Below the pieces are notes generated by a model. It saw only the letters and a list, made by a program, of their open reading frames with translations, did no database searches and had not been told where the DNA came from. Position numbers and translations under genes: made by a program. DNA of 64,000 nt from Stenopsyche tienmushanensis. Taxonomy: Eukaryota > Arthropoda > Insecta > Trichoptera > Stenopsychidae. Shown here piece after piece: positions 10,451 through 22,711 of the stretch (position 1 is its first letter; the number at the start of each line of letters is the position of its first letter). The DNA lies in contig WACJ01000306.1 in NCBI GenBank assembly GCA_008973525.1, forward strand, positions 310,001 to 374,000, given 5' to 3'.

Positions 10451-13109
10451 CCTGTTCAAGTATTGTCTTAGTTCCTTATTCTCAGCGTATTTTATTACAT
10501 AAGAGTTTATATGTATCAAAGAGGATAAAATAAATAATCCTCAGTCAAAGAAAACGACGATCGATTCATTAAATTGATGGTATTTATGCATCAATACCGA
10601 TAATTAATTTTGTAGATATATTATTTCGTGGGAAGCACATATGTGTTCCTCGTTAGTGCCGAACGTAAGTGGAAAACATTCAGTAGTTCGAATAAAAAAA
10701 ATTGGCAAATAAAGTTCGTAAAACTTTTGATGGTTTACCCATCTTCGAAACGAGATAGTTTTTATGTGAGAATGTTCACTTTTTATGGCAAATTTCCATT
10801 GGCAGGTTCTTAGAGTGATAAGTTCCCGACGCAGGGCCGGATAGTGTACGAGGGAACAAATTCTCGTCGAAGGGACAGCTTCCAGTCGGAAAAGCGATCC
10901 TTGATATAGAATATTTCCTTCGAGAGATGATTTCCCACGGGAAGAATTTCAAACAAGTCCGCGGTGAAAGATTTAATTTCTAGATGGCTCGGGATATTTA
11001 AATATTATATATAGACGGTTCGAAGGATGTATACCTTATGTTACATATTCAATTTAGCATAAGATAATATAATATGTTATCACAAGAATTTAGTTTGATA
11101 ACGTAATGTTATTATAACTCAGTTTGACGGGCTTTTTTTCCTTAAGAAATAGCATCAAAACATTCAATAGGTATTATTTCAGCCCGAGTGGCAATTGTCT
11201 TATGTTATCGAGTAATAAAATCCGCCACCGTCATCTTATATTTCACCTTTTTTGCATCCATCGAAGCCATATTGAAGATTCAATTTCATTCTTGAGATGA
11301 GAATAATGATTAGATCGTTAGATATAAGATAATTTTAAGCCGGTTGTTCGACTACTCTCTGATCTTTGCATAAAAATATGCTTTAATATCTCCGATGATG
11401 GAATATTTTTGATATTCTAAAGTTAAAATATAAAATGTAGAAATTGGCTCCGGGACCTTTGAATTAATTTAAAACGTGTGTATGCCTGCTAACATTTTAA
11501 TTTAGGCTATTATTAATAGATTTATTATTAATTCCATTGTAAATTACGATAGAAGCGCATATTTTATTTTACTAATAAATCAAAATTAATTGAAAATATG
11601 AATATTTATATTAAAATAAAATTGTGACATTCAAATGAACTATTTACTATGAATTTTAACGCTTGTAACTAATGTGTATTCTCCCAGACACGCGCATAGA
11701 TTGATGAACAGAATATTTTAGAGCACAGAATAATATTTAAAGGTTAAAATATTTAATATTTATAATTAAAGTTTTCTTTCAATGCCGAATAAGAAATATG
11801 ATTAAATTGAAACATTGTCATTATTTTAAAAAATGATATGCTTACATTTACCATTTGACTCCAGCAATAAATGTAAAATGCCTAGTTTCGTCCTCTATAC
11901 TTCTGTGGGAAAGCTCAAATATGTGATATCTTTTAACTTTTTTCTGAGAGAAACTTAATTGTTAAATAAACCCCTTTTAAAAATGAAGTATCTCGCCATT
12001 TTTTAATCCACTCTAGAGGATCCTTTTCTGTGACATGTGTATGCATTTCCCATGAGATTTGACTCTGAGTCCTTGCAGGACTTTAAAAGCTACACTTTCA
12101 CTCTGCTTCGATATACCTTATGACAATGAAAGGTTAAAAGTGTGTTTTTGCCCTAATTTGACAGCTTTATTAAAATTGATTTGACAATGAATACAAACCG
12201 AACGATCGATCAAACTCTCTCATTTATCACGATGAAGTTGGCGTCAGAAAAATCCTAAGGAATAAATAAAAGCGTAGATACAGCAATGTAGCAAATAAAA
12301 CGAATAAGAAAAGTGTACACGGATGAGAATAAAGAAGATATTTTATGCTTTATAGTGAGCAAAAACCATGAAACGTGCTCAAACCTAAATAGATATTTTG
12401 TTTGAGGAGAAGAGATCAGCTGAGACGAAACAGCGATGTCATAGAATATATGAAGGGGCGCCGGCGATGAAGAACGGAATTGGAAATTGAGCGAGTCTGT
12501 TGACAGTTGTGCAAGAACATCTAATTCAACACTCGATCCTATAAAAACAAACTTTAAATTCGTTATCAATAGTTTTGAAATGCTCTAAACGACGGATTCA
12601 ATAACAGTAATCAAAGCACGTTATGTAATACGGCTGAAAATTATGTTTCCATATTGTTTTAATAAGACAAGCATAGATATAGACCCTCCCACGCGATGAA
12701 TATCATTCAACTCGTTGATAAATACGACTTACTCGTGATACCCTCAATTATTATTTTACGTATATTATGGTCTCGCAGAACATCAAAAAGGCGTACAAAT
12801 AAATATCATACAGGATTAGCTGAAAGTTTAAGAATAGTAAACATCGAGCATGAAGTAATAAATCATATCAATCATTAAGTCTTATATGAACGCTTATTTG
12901 TAACATTATCCTTAACTAAGATTATTGAAATAGAGTACAAGTCAGACTTATAAAGAACATATTTACAATCAAAGATAGATATCAAGGCATAAGTATTTAT
13001 TATAAAACGCGGTACAAAACAGTAAATATAATCAAAGAAATTGTGCATAAGAATGGTGAAAGGCACATATTATATCAACACAAAAATCAAACAAACTTTC
13101 TTTCGCGTA
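10451..13109. other. Mostly unique sequence without recognised genes
   Basis: The segment 10630-10985 is less AT-rich and may be conserved non-coding DNA, but nothing in it is recognisable. The minus-strand open frame at 12255-12569 (104 codons) is Phe/Ser/Ile-rich and matches nothing; in sequence this AT-rich such frames arise by chance. Confidence 0.4.
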
Positions 13110-13240
13110 AGACGTGCATTGAACCGAAAAAACCGTAATTTTCGAATCGGTTCGGTCCGGTAATCATTCCGACTTAAATAATGATTTTGCCAGTTTTTAG
13201 TTTTCGGTTCAGTTTCGCTTCGAAACATCCTTGTTACTTA
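13110..13240 (-). repeat. Repeat with GAACCG-like phrases, copy 2
   Basis: Inverted partner of the block at 8740-8885. It contains TTCGGTTCGGTCC-like and TTTTCGGTTCAGTTTCGC phrases and ends in CATCCTTGTTAC. Similarity is by phrases rather than end to end. Confidence 0.35.
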
Positions 13241-13509
13241 AAGGACTCACTGGATACCTAAAAGCTGTCCTGCTTTGTTAATTCCTCAACATGATGCTTA
13301 TTAGGCATTCAGACTGCGTTATGGACATAATTATTCTTTGATTTTTTTAATATTTTGATTCTCATCAACACTTTCAACGTGCAACATTTATATTGTTATT
13401 TATCAGAACTAAATTCAAGTAACAAAATAAACATATATAGTGATACGTGATTTGCGTTGCGAGATTTTACTTACTTTTATAAATAGGATTGAGGGTCTAG
13501 ATTAAACAA

Positions 13510-13580
13510 TACACTTAAACCTTTTTTGTGCGGTAGATGTGTTCCGTGGAAAATCGCACAAAAAAAAGCTATGACTTATG
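13510..13580 (+). mobile_element. Tigger-type terminal repeat, isolated end
   Basis: TACACTTAAACCTTTTTTGT, then GCGGTAGATGTGTTCCGTGG and a run AAAATCGCACAAAAAAAAGC match the terminal phrase of the repeats at 53779, 54010 and (reversed) 35535. The GCGG.....GCGTTCC pattern near the end is characteristic of pogo/Tigger elements. Only this one end is recognisable. Confidence 0.55.
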
Positions 13581-16500
13581 AATGAATACTGAAATCGCAA
13601 TAATTACAAATCGATAGCTTAATGCGTTATTATTTATGAACTGATTGGTAGTAATGATCGGGAATTATATTCAAACAGCCCTGCCCTCGTGCAGATGAGG
13701 ATTTTTAAAAAGTCCTCTGCAACTAGCATTCGATGTATACTAAAAATGTCTCGTATACAAAAGGTTCGGAATCTTTGTATAGTTTGTATATTATTTTTTT
13801 CCGGCATTTTGTAATATTTCAATTCACTGTTATAAGAAAATATTTTTGCAAACATGTGATAGTTTATAGTTAATATTATGAATTTTACTCTCAGAATAAT
13901 TTGAAATCACTTTGAGTAATTGAGAAATATCATTATTGGTCTCTCTCGGTAATCATATCAATTTCAAGATGTTTAACGTCTTATAAAGTCGATCCAAATA
14001 CGGCCATAAAATTATAGGATCTTAAAATAAGCTTTATAATTACGAGGGTGCTTCCATTTAGGATCACAATATCATCAAAGTGTATTAAAATATTTTGATA
14101 AATATTTAAATACATTGTTATAATTTTACATCTTATTTCTAGTGAAATCTTTCATAACAATGCAGAGGGTAGGAAGCGTACGCAGCCAATTTGTGAAGTA
14201 ATCTGCTGAAACGAGGGAATTTGTTTCGAACATAAATCTTTCAAACATACTTTTTTCGCTTTAAAAGACACTAAGGGTAATTGGAGCCATTTACAGAGCC
14301 TTTGATTTATGCTAAAATTTAAAAAAAAACCTTTGGCATTCTTCACTGACGAAAAACGCAAATTTTACGTTATTGTTACAGATAACAAATTCGAAAAACA
14401 CATTTAGAACGCGCAAAAAAATAAGCTCGTCTAGAACTCTTTGCCGTGACATTAACAATTTACGGAGAAAAATAAAAATATGCAAATCAAAGGTAGTGGA
14501 GTTTCTTTCGAAATTTACCTAAATAAGAAATTTTGAATAAATTTGTACGATTGGAATAAAAGAGAGAATAAAAATGAATATATTTACGCCGTTCCTGTAA
14601 GAGGGTTTCAAGATATTATACCTTCAAAGCCAGGCTAAATTACACCCTTTTCTCATTTGAAAAAGGCTTTCGCTAATATTATGAATAAAAACCGCCATTG
14701 CCAGTCGGTGTGAGTGAAATTGACAGCATAGTAAATGCTCAGTATGGAAAATCTTTCAGAGCCGATTGAGCCCAGATACTAGACACGAGCTCATCTGAGG
14801 CTTTATATGATTATGTACGGTTGAGTTGACTTTAATTTACTATTTCCCATACTCAAAGGCCCTCGAATGTTCAATACGCCCCGTCGAAACGGCCGGACCT
14901 GAAAGGCATGATGAATTTTTAATTTATCAAATATTAAATCTTTAGCATATGAAGGCGTAATAAGCTAAGAAAATTAAGCCAAGGCAGCATATAAATTTAA
15001 ATAATAACTCTTTGGATTCTTTGAATGAATGAGTAACGAACGACCTTTCGTCTTTATTCAAAACAGTTGCGGAAATGAATATTCATGCGGAGTCAAATTA
15101 AAGTCAAAGCCAGCTGGATTGAGGAACTTCCGAAGCTTATTTTAAATATATTCTGAATTATTTTAAGAAAAATCCATTTGCATTTTTGATTTCAATTAAT
15201 AAGACGGAATGTACACCTTCTACGCGAATTTTACGTGTATCCTCAGAAAACAAGTTCAAATAATTTGACGAACTTGCCCGAATTAATGTTGCGGAGAATA
15301 GCATCAATTGTTATACAAAAAAAAAATTGAGAAGAAAGTGAAGCGTTAATTTTTTGATTACAAAGAGACCTTTGATGGAAATTTAAATTCATGAAAGTCA
15401 TTTCTGAAATTTAGGAAAAATCCATCCAAATATTATTGAGAATCGCTCATTTAAATACATAGAGAGATTTTAAAATAACATTTTCAATATTAAAAATGAA
15501 GAACAGACACTTCAAAATATTAAAGTTTTATTTGGCCGTAAATATCAGCTCGGCACTCGTCGACTGTTGTGTCATCGAGTACAATTAATGGAAATTATAC
15601 TTGAACCTCGTATTACATGATTTCAATTTACACAATCTGTAAACTTTGGTATATAATTGTATAACATGTCTTTAAACGATTGAATAACCTGCATTGGAAA
15701 GCTCTCGCTGTTTGAAAGGAAGACTACAAAGACAAAAACATACTTTTGGACGAAACTATTTTAGAAAAAAGCTTACTAGAGAATTATAAACATAACATAT
15801 GACTGACTTAAAAAATGGCTAACAGATGACTTGTATTAAATGTTAAAGAATTCCAAAATGTTGAAGAACCTAGTGATTTAAACAAATAATCAATTTTGCA
15901 AAGTAATCGAATAAATAAGTTTAAAGTACCGTAAAGAGATGACGAGTTATAGATGTTATTAAAGTATTAATAAGATTGATTTGTAAGAAATATTTTAATT
16001 TAATTTAAAAATAATTACAATTTTGCCACTCATCCATTCCAAACAAAAGATTCCTATTTAAATAATCTTATTTATATCAAGACATTCGTGAAAGACAATG
16101 AGAAAGCACCAGTTTAAAATCACATATCCCAAAAACTTCTATGACCTACCTCTAGATGAAAGATAGTCCGATTAATTTGCATATGTACTATAACAGATTA
16201 ACTTAATCCCTATGTAAGAACTTTAACATGAAATTTAAAGTGTGTCCAATGAAATAAACTATATTTATACACAAATTGGCGTCATCAAGCGTAAGAATTG
16301 ATTTGTTGGCCTCAATAATTTGATTAAATTCCTTGATATTAATGCAAATTAAATCTGAAGAAGCGTTCCCGATAAAGTTTGTGTAATTCAAGCATTGATT
16401 ATTTATTATTAATACACTATATGTCTATCGATCATGTACGACGTTCATACAAAATGCTAATAGCTTAAGTTTTTGCCCGCATAAAGTCAATTTATTTTCA

Positions 16501-19500
16501 ATGACACATTTCTAACGAATCGTTAAAGAATGCCCGCAGTTGGTATTCATTAAAACTTTTTCGTGTTAGAACTTTATCACATTTTGTTACTCGATTCTTT
16601 TTTTATTTTCTTGTTTCAACTCATGAACGCAAAATTTATTTGGTTTCTTGTGCTTTACGTTCACATTAAATTCGATGCGAACGAAATTAATTTCGTGGCT
16701 TAACCTGTTCGGGACAAGCAAATGTCAACAAGGATTTGATATTAATAGAGACATATGCGGTTAGTCTTGCATCTGATGAATGGTTAGTATTATTAATAAT
16801 ATGTGCTGATACAGATATGCAATTTCGTTTTATTAATAATATGCTTGGATCGAAAACATCGGTATTGATATATTTTAAACAATTCATATGTGTTGTTGCA
16901 TAATACAACAGCATCTACATAACGTATAATACGAGTACACATTGACATACACTGGAATGGTTGATATCGAAATCGTTCTTCCCAGTAGGGGGAGAGGGTA
17001 GATCCTTTTGGAGAAGGAGGGCGAACCGTTAGACTAGGCTAAGACATCGTTTCTCAAAGGTTTTTTTTGTAACCTCACAGTTGGATCCCTTTATCTTGAA
17101 AACCTTAAATTAAATGCTCATGCTCACATTTAACCGAGTCAAATTTAATTTCCCAGATCCAGAAGTTAGTAGTCACGCCACATCTTCAAAATAATAATGT
17201 TGAGTTTATTGTACATACGCATCTGACTTGCCATGCAATCCGATTGCGTCAATTGATGCGTCAGAGGATCGCAGTGGGCGTGGACGCGACAGAGTCGGCA
17301 TCGTGGGCCACTTTGCAAGAATCTGCACGAGCGATGAAACATCTCGTCTCCATTACCCGTTCGTCTTTGCCTTCATTGATCAAAGGTGGCTTAAAAATGA
17401 CTGGGGCGCCTTAAATCTTAGATGCTATATTTGCTTGTCCGCCACTTATCTGTCAGAACTGCAGCAGCGCGTATGAAGCTTATATTTAAGTAAATAAACA
17501 CTGTCAATAGCACACAGAATTCGGTCGTTTCTTTAAGTAAACAAAAAATACACACATTGTTTATTATTATATTAGATGATACGTTTGGGCTAACGATCTA
17601 TACTATTGTACGATGTATGGGGGAAGTTCTCCGTCTCTGTCTCCCACGCACAGTTACCGAACTTCATCTCTGTCTCTCACTCCGCTTAACGTTCAAGAGT
17701 GCTCTTTCTGAATCACTGGAATTCGCTCGCAAATACGCGATCATCCTACTATACAGGTTGTTAAAAACATTATCTTAAGATAGTTTTCGTTACTTTCTTC
17801 TTGATCTCCATGCGTCTTTTAATGCCTTTTCTTTAATCTTCGACACTATAAATATTTATATATACAATATATATTATACGTTATTTTTATCCCTGTTTTT
17901 CAGCTGTCCCCGTTAACATTACAACTTCATTAGAAAACATCCCCCCATTTCGATAATTTCTATTTATAAATATATTTGTTCAAGGATATCGGATTTAATT
18001 TGGTTTTGGATAATTTTAAAGACTAAAAAATAATGGAACAGGCATTTTTACTAATTAAAGGTCATGTTTGTTGTACTAATATTATGATGCTATTTCGGTT
18101 TTATATTTTTGTATTATATAAATTTGAAGGACACAGTTTCAGAGAAAAACGATCAACCCCTTTGTATTCCCTTAAATACGCCCACGCGATCTGGATAATA
18201 AGGCTTTCACAAAAATAAAGGGAATTGTTCTTAATTAAATAATAACCATTCTTATAGGGGTGATAATTACGAAAAACTAATATTGTCAGTTATTATTAAT
18301 TAATTAATTTTTAAATCAAGACACAAAAAATTGTTAATCTTTAATGCTTTGAGATAATAAAATAAATGTTTTATTGATTTTTATTTTGTTAAAATAAAAA
18401 ATAAGTGTTAACAATTTATCTGATATATTGTAAACAAATCATCCTTCTGTGGAAAGTTGCTTTTTCTATCGACTGCCGTTTTAATTTTCTCATATCATAT
18501 TTGCCAAATATGTCAAATGAAATATGAGAGAAATGCGACCCTGTAGAATTTCTTTATAAATCAAAAATCTATTCAATTCTAAATCCAATAAATACAGCGT
18601 TCTTCTGATGCAGATTTCTCATTGACTCGACAAGACACGAAGGCTAATCGTTTCCCTTGTTGAAGATATAGCTATTGGTATCTAGAACCTAATAAACATT
18701 AAGTATTTATTTGATTAATTCAGTTTTTTTTATTGAATTTATTCTCCAAATATTTTTTCTATTAAGCTGATATCTCCTATAATGTTTGTGATATACTTTT
18801 ATAAAATAAGATAGTTTCTTTGCCACATTCTGTATTATTGACAAAATTATAAATACAATATTTTTAAGCATTAAGAATCCTTCAATGGTAATTATATTGT
18901 TGGCTCACTGTTCATTTGAGTCGCTCTTTTCGTACAATTTTCTCACTTCGACCCGTGATTTTTCTATTTATTTTCCACGTGGTAATAAGCGAAAAGTTCA
19001 CAGTTTTCTTTCTCGCGTTCATACATTTTTCAGACATCTTATTTTACGAGATAAATGAGGAACACAGTTTTGCTCTTCCCGATAAGATTTTTAAATTTTA
19101 ACGGATGTGGCTGTAAGTGCGACCCGACGCCGAAGACGACAAATATAATATATATCCAATGAGTGCTCAAATACAGATGTTAGTGATTGGCAAAATAAAT
19201 TTATAATAATTTGTATTTTAAATAAAAATATTTTAATACAACCTGTTTTATGGATTTTTTTTTGAACATTCCATGAGGTGTTTTTGGTTTCTAGTTAATA
19301 TTAAAGTATATATAAAAGGCAGAGCCATTGTTTTTTGTTATTATTTGCATAAAACATGTTGATGGTTACTTCAGTATTTTTTTTTTAATATTTTCTAGAA
19401 TTCAGAGTATTGACTGCCTTCCTGTTCTAAAAATTCTGCAATATGTGAGTGAAATGACCGTGTGATTATGTATAACCTGAAACATATTTTTGTAACCCTC

Positions 19501-20770
19501 ATATTGAAATTTGGAGCTATTTTATAAACACTATGATTATTTTTTACAAACATTCTGTTATTTTCGATTTTTGCTTTTGGCTGAAAAATCATTTATCAAA
19601 TTATATGGTCAAGTCTGGTGATTTTTTATATTCAGCAACTTCATCTGTTGTACCGTTCTCGGCTATTCCAGGTGCATTTTTCTCCAAATCTACTTCATCA
19701 GTGTTTGTTTAATAAATAATTCTTAAATATTCTCAACATCCACATAATTATAATATTTTGTTCGTTATGAACTTGACAAATTCTAAAATTTTAATCGCTG
19801 TATTTTAGTTAGTTTGATTAGACTTGAGCGTTAAACTAATACTGTTCATACATTTTTACAAGATCCATTCAATTTATTCGGTCATATTAATTTGATATTC
19901 AATCATTTATTTTAAAAAATGAAAATTTAAAAAGGAACGATAGTTAATTTCATTTTCTCATGTCAAGTTGGATGTCGCTCACGACACTGTTACGTCCGTT
20001 TATGCACTACCGTTTTCAAATTTCAATATTGAGAAAAATATAATAAGATATCAGATGTTTGAAGCTTTTTTGCTCAATTTTTAATATAAAAAAATGAACG
20101 CGAAGGTTTCTCGGTTATGTAATATAGCATGTTGAAAATGTTAAAAGTACTTACCGAAATAAAAAGCAGCAACGACGTAAACAATCTCCCGATGCAGACT
20201 TTCAGCAAACGGATTCTGAAAATGAAATAAGTTGTGATGAAAAATCTCGTTAAGCATAACTTTTTTGCGGAGCGCAGTACCTTTATTAAAATTAGCAGGA
20301 AATATTTATAAAGTCCCGCATATAGATCGGTCATAGGGCTTGTTTTTTTATTATTCCATTATTCGTTTCTGTTTATTCTGCTATCCTTCTTCACTATATT
20401 TTTACGGTCGAAATAATAGAACCTTCCTTTGCAGGCCACGCGGATTCATGAGGCACACATAAATATTTTTATTTACTTCGTAGAATCCAGAAGAACGTAC
20501 ATAAATATATGGCGCCCGGGTAAAATACTCGCCGAGATCACTTTTATTATGACAATCGAAATTGGTAATGTTCAGAGGAGGAGATCATTTAAAGAGATTT
20601 TGAAAGTCCACTCCCGAATTTAGCGACTCAGTTTAGATTTATTTTATTTTCATATTATGTTTATGACGGTCTATTATAAAAGAAATTCACAAAAAGAATT
20701 ATTAGATGCATTACAATAATACATTATGAAAATAATGTATCGACATTTTTTTGGAAAATTATATTAAATA
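13581..20770. other. Long unique AT-rich stretch
   Basis: No transposon domain, tRNA-like head or paired terminal repeat was recognised. Two GC-richer patches, 17222-17475 and 17610-17760, contain open frames (82 and 73 codons) without domains. An AATAAA at about 17492 follows the first, which could fit a 3' end or an LTR, but no partner or binding site was found. Scattered 60-80-codon frames elsewhere (for example 13634-13855, 14152-14361, 16203-16391, 16687-16914, 18033-18218, 18916-19101 and 20074-20334) are hydrophobic or low-complexity and are treated as chance. Confidence 0.45.
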
Positions 20771-20772
20771 TA

Positions 20773-21293
20773 CGAGGTGCGGCTATTAAATAGCGAGACT
20801 AGGCTTACGGATCGAATCACATCATTTAGTCTGAAAGTGAATGCGAACACAATCAAATTCAATCATGCTACGTTAGTGATTTGTTGTCATAAAATCGCTG
20901 CTTAAAGATATTGAACAAACAATAGAGTATTGTATTATTTCATTAATTTTTTTAAATATATGATCTGGTGATGAAATGACGATCAACATATTAAAAAAAC
21001 ATTATCCCAAAGCCAAAGTACAAGTCTGTTAAAGCATATTATGATTCAAGATCGTTTTTTACATTATTTATTTCATAATATTATTGAAACATAGTTTTAA
21101 AAGAAAGAAAAATAGAAAGAGGTCATATTTGTAGGGAAAAAAATAATTCTTTTAATATTGGGCTTTCTCTATTCTAATCGTATTGATAGATTGATGAAGT
21201 GTAAGTATTTATTGAAAAATGATAGTAAAAAGGTGGGTTTTCTCACTGGTCTGAATTAAAACATTAGTCTCGTTATATAATAGCCGCGACTTG
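20773..21293. mobile_element. Mariner-type MITE
   Basis: The left 28 bases (CGAGGTGCGGCTATTAAATA, then GCGAGACT) and the reverse complement of 21266-21293 (CAAGTCGCGGCTATTATATA, then ACGAGACT) match at 23 of 28 positions by my count. A TA dinucleotide precedes the left end at 20771-20772, but none directly follows the right end. Terminal repeats of the form ACGAGGTG.GGCTATTAAATA.CGAGACT are of mariner type. The roughly 465-bp interior carries no transposase motif, so I read it as a non-autonomous deletion derivative. Confidence 0.5.
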
Positions 21294-22254
21294 TTGAGTA
21301 AATAAAGGATCTATGGAAGCTTTCAAATTTGATACAATTTTAATTAAATGTTTCTCAAGTTATAAATATTTATAAGTCGACGAATTTCATTTCAAAATCT
21401 TATGTAAGTCTACCCCAATAAATAAGGATATTTGATGTTATTTTTTCGTTTAAAAGCATGCCCAGAATACGAAACTAACCCCATATGTAATAATCTGCAG
21501 CAGTCGGATGGAATAGGCTATAGAACACATTCCAGCATTTAAAGGTCCTCAAACTGAGGAAATTCTATAATATAACATTGAAATGAAGACAATCTGCGAG
21601 TGTTACATTATTATCTTTCAATCTTTCTTTGATTTTGTCTAAATTATTACTAATTTTTCATTAGCTAATGCATAGAAAAAATATCCAAACTTTATTATAT
21701 GGACATAAAGGCGCTTTATAAAAAAATGCTCGTCTTTTACTAACATGAAAGACGAAAAATATTATTTTTTTAAGTACCTAGTTTTGCGAGTGACCATTGA
21801 ATACATTGTCGTAAATATACGTGTTTTCGCAAGACAACCGAAGCTTAACACAATTTTGAGCATTAGAAAAAACTGTAAAAACTCACGTATTTTGGATAAT
21901 AAAACTTTGAGATAGTTAACTTTACCCGTGAAAAGTATCCTCTTTAGGAGCGGCCGTACCGTAGTTTTTATGGTCTGGTAAGCTTTTCGTTTAAATTAAA
22001 CTCAAATTGGATCTCTTCTGTTTGTTTATGCATTTTTAGTAAATTAATTTCATTTATAAACCTTATTTTGTAATGTTTTATTTAAAAAATATACGTTTAG
22101 TGTAACAATTACTGATATAATTTAAAATTATTAATACGAATAACATCCGAAAAATAAGGTTACAAAATTATATGCAGGACTGAAAATTGCTCGTATTTAT
22201 TGAAATTCACAGGAGATCGAGACATTTCTGTGATCGGAGTACTAGCTTTTATAT

Positions 22255-22615
22255 GTATAGACCACCGCCGTCAGCTCTTTTTGGATTGTCTTGGATTTTG
22301 AGGTGTAGTGACACACCCGCGTCTCATCCCTCGTCATGATCCAGAAAAACTTTCCCTTCTATGCAAAATTATTCAAAAATTTACGCGTGGCGGTGCTCCG
22401 GTGTAATCATTCTGAACGCCCATCTCACACACAACTTTTTGTAACCAAGTTTTTCCGACACTATATCACTAAGAAGTCTTCGATATGTGTCAGGAAATTA
22501 TTCGTGAATGTCGTCAAGAGTCACTTCGCTCTTGTTCTTCAATTTTTTGAACAAATTCGTCAGAATTGACCGATGGTCTCCCGCTTCTTGCCTCGTGAGC
22601 GTCAAGTATGGCCTT
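22255..22615 (-). pseudogene. Mariner transposase relic (second lineage)
   Basis: Read on the minus strand, the segment begins with the HTH linker EARSGRPSVNSDEFVQKIEE. It continues through a frameshift to VTLDDIHE, stop, FPDTYRRLLSDIVSEKLGYK and KLCVRWAFRMITPEHRHA, and ends with a catalytic-site segment TRDETRVCHYTSKSK. This order (HTH, 'LGY.KLCARWVPK.LT.EHK', 'GDETWV.HYTPESK') is that of mariner transposases, which cut and paste at TA sites. In the catalytic motif the Asp is kept (RDET) but the conserved Trp is Arg. At least three stops and two frameshifts are visible, and the C-terminal catalytic half is missing. The plus-strand open frame at 22336-22569 is its antisense shadow. Confidence 0.68.
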
Positions 22616-22677
22616 CTCTGAACAACCTCAACTACTTAGTGACGTGCTGTTATCTCATCACATTACACTGCACTCGA

Positions 22678-22711
22678 ATTACAATCAACAATTAAAAATG
22701 TTGATTGTAAT
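22678..22711. repeat. Perfect 13-bp hairpin
   Basis: ATTACAATCAACA at 22678-22690 is the exact reverse complement of TGTTGATTGTAAT at 22699-22711, with an 8-base AT loop. It lies about 65 bases beyond the mariner relic and may be a remnant of element ends or chance. No terminator role is implied in a eukaryotic context. Confidence 0.45.

Noticed and set aside
17228..17778. Two GC-richer frames followed by AATAAA as a small gene or LTR
   Set aside because: No domain, no primer binding site, no partner LTR and no splice structure could be shown, so no call was made beyond noting the patches.
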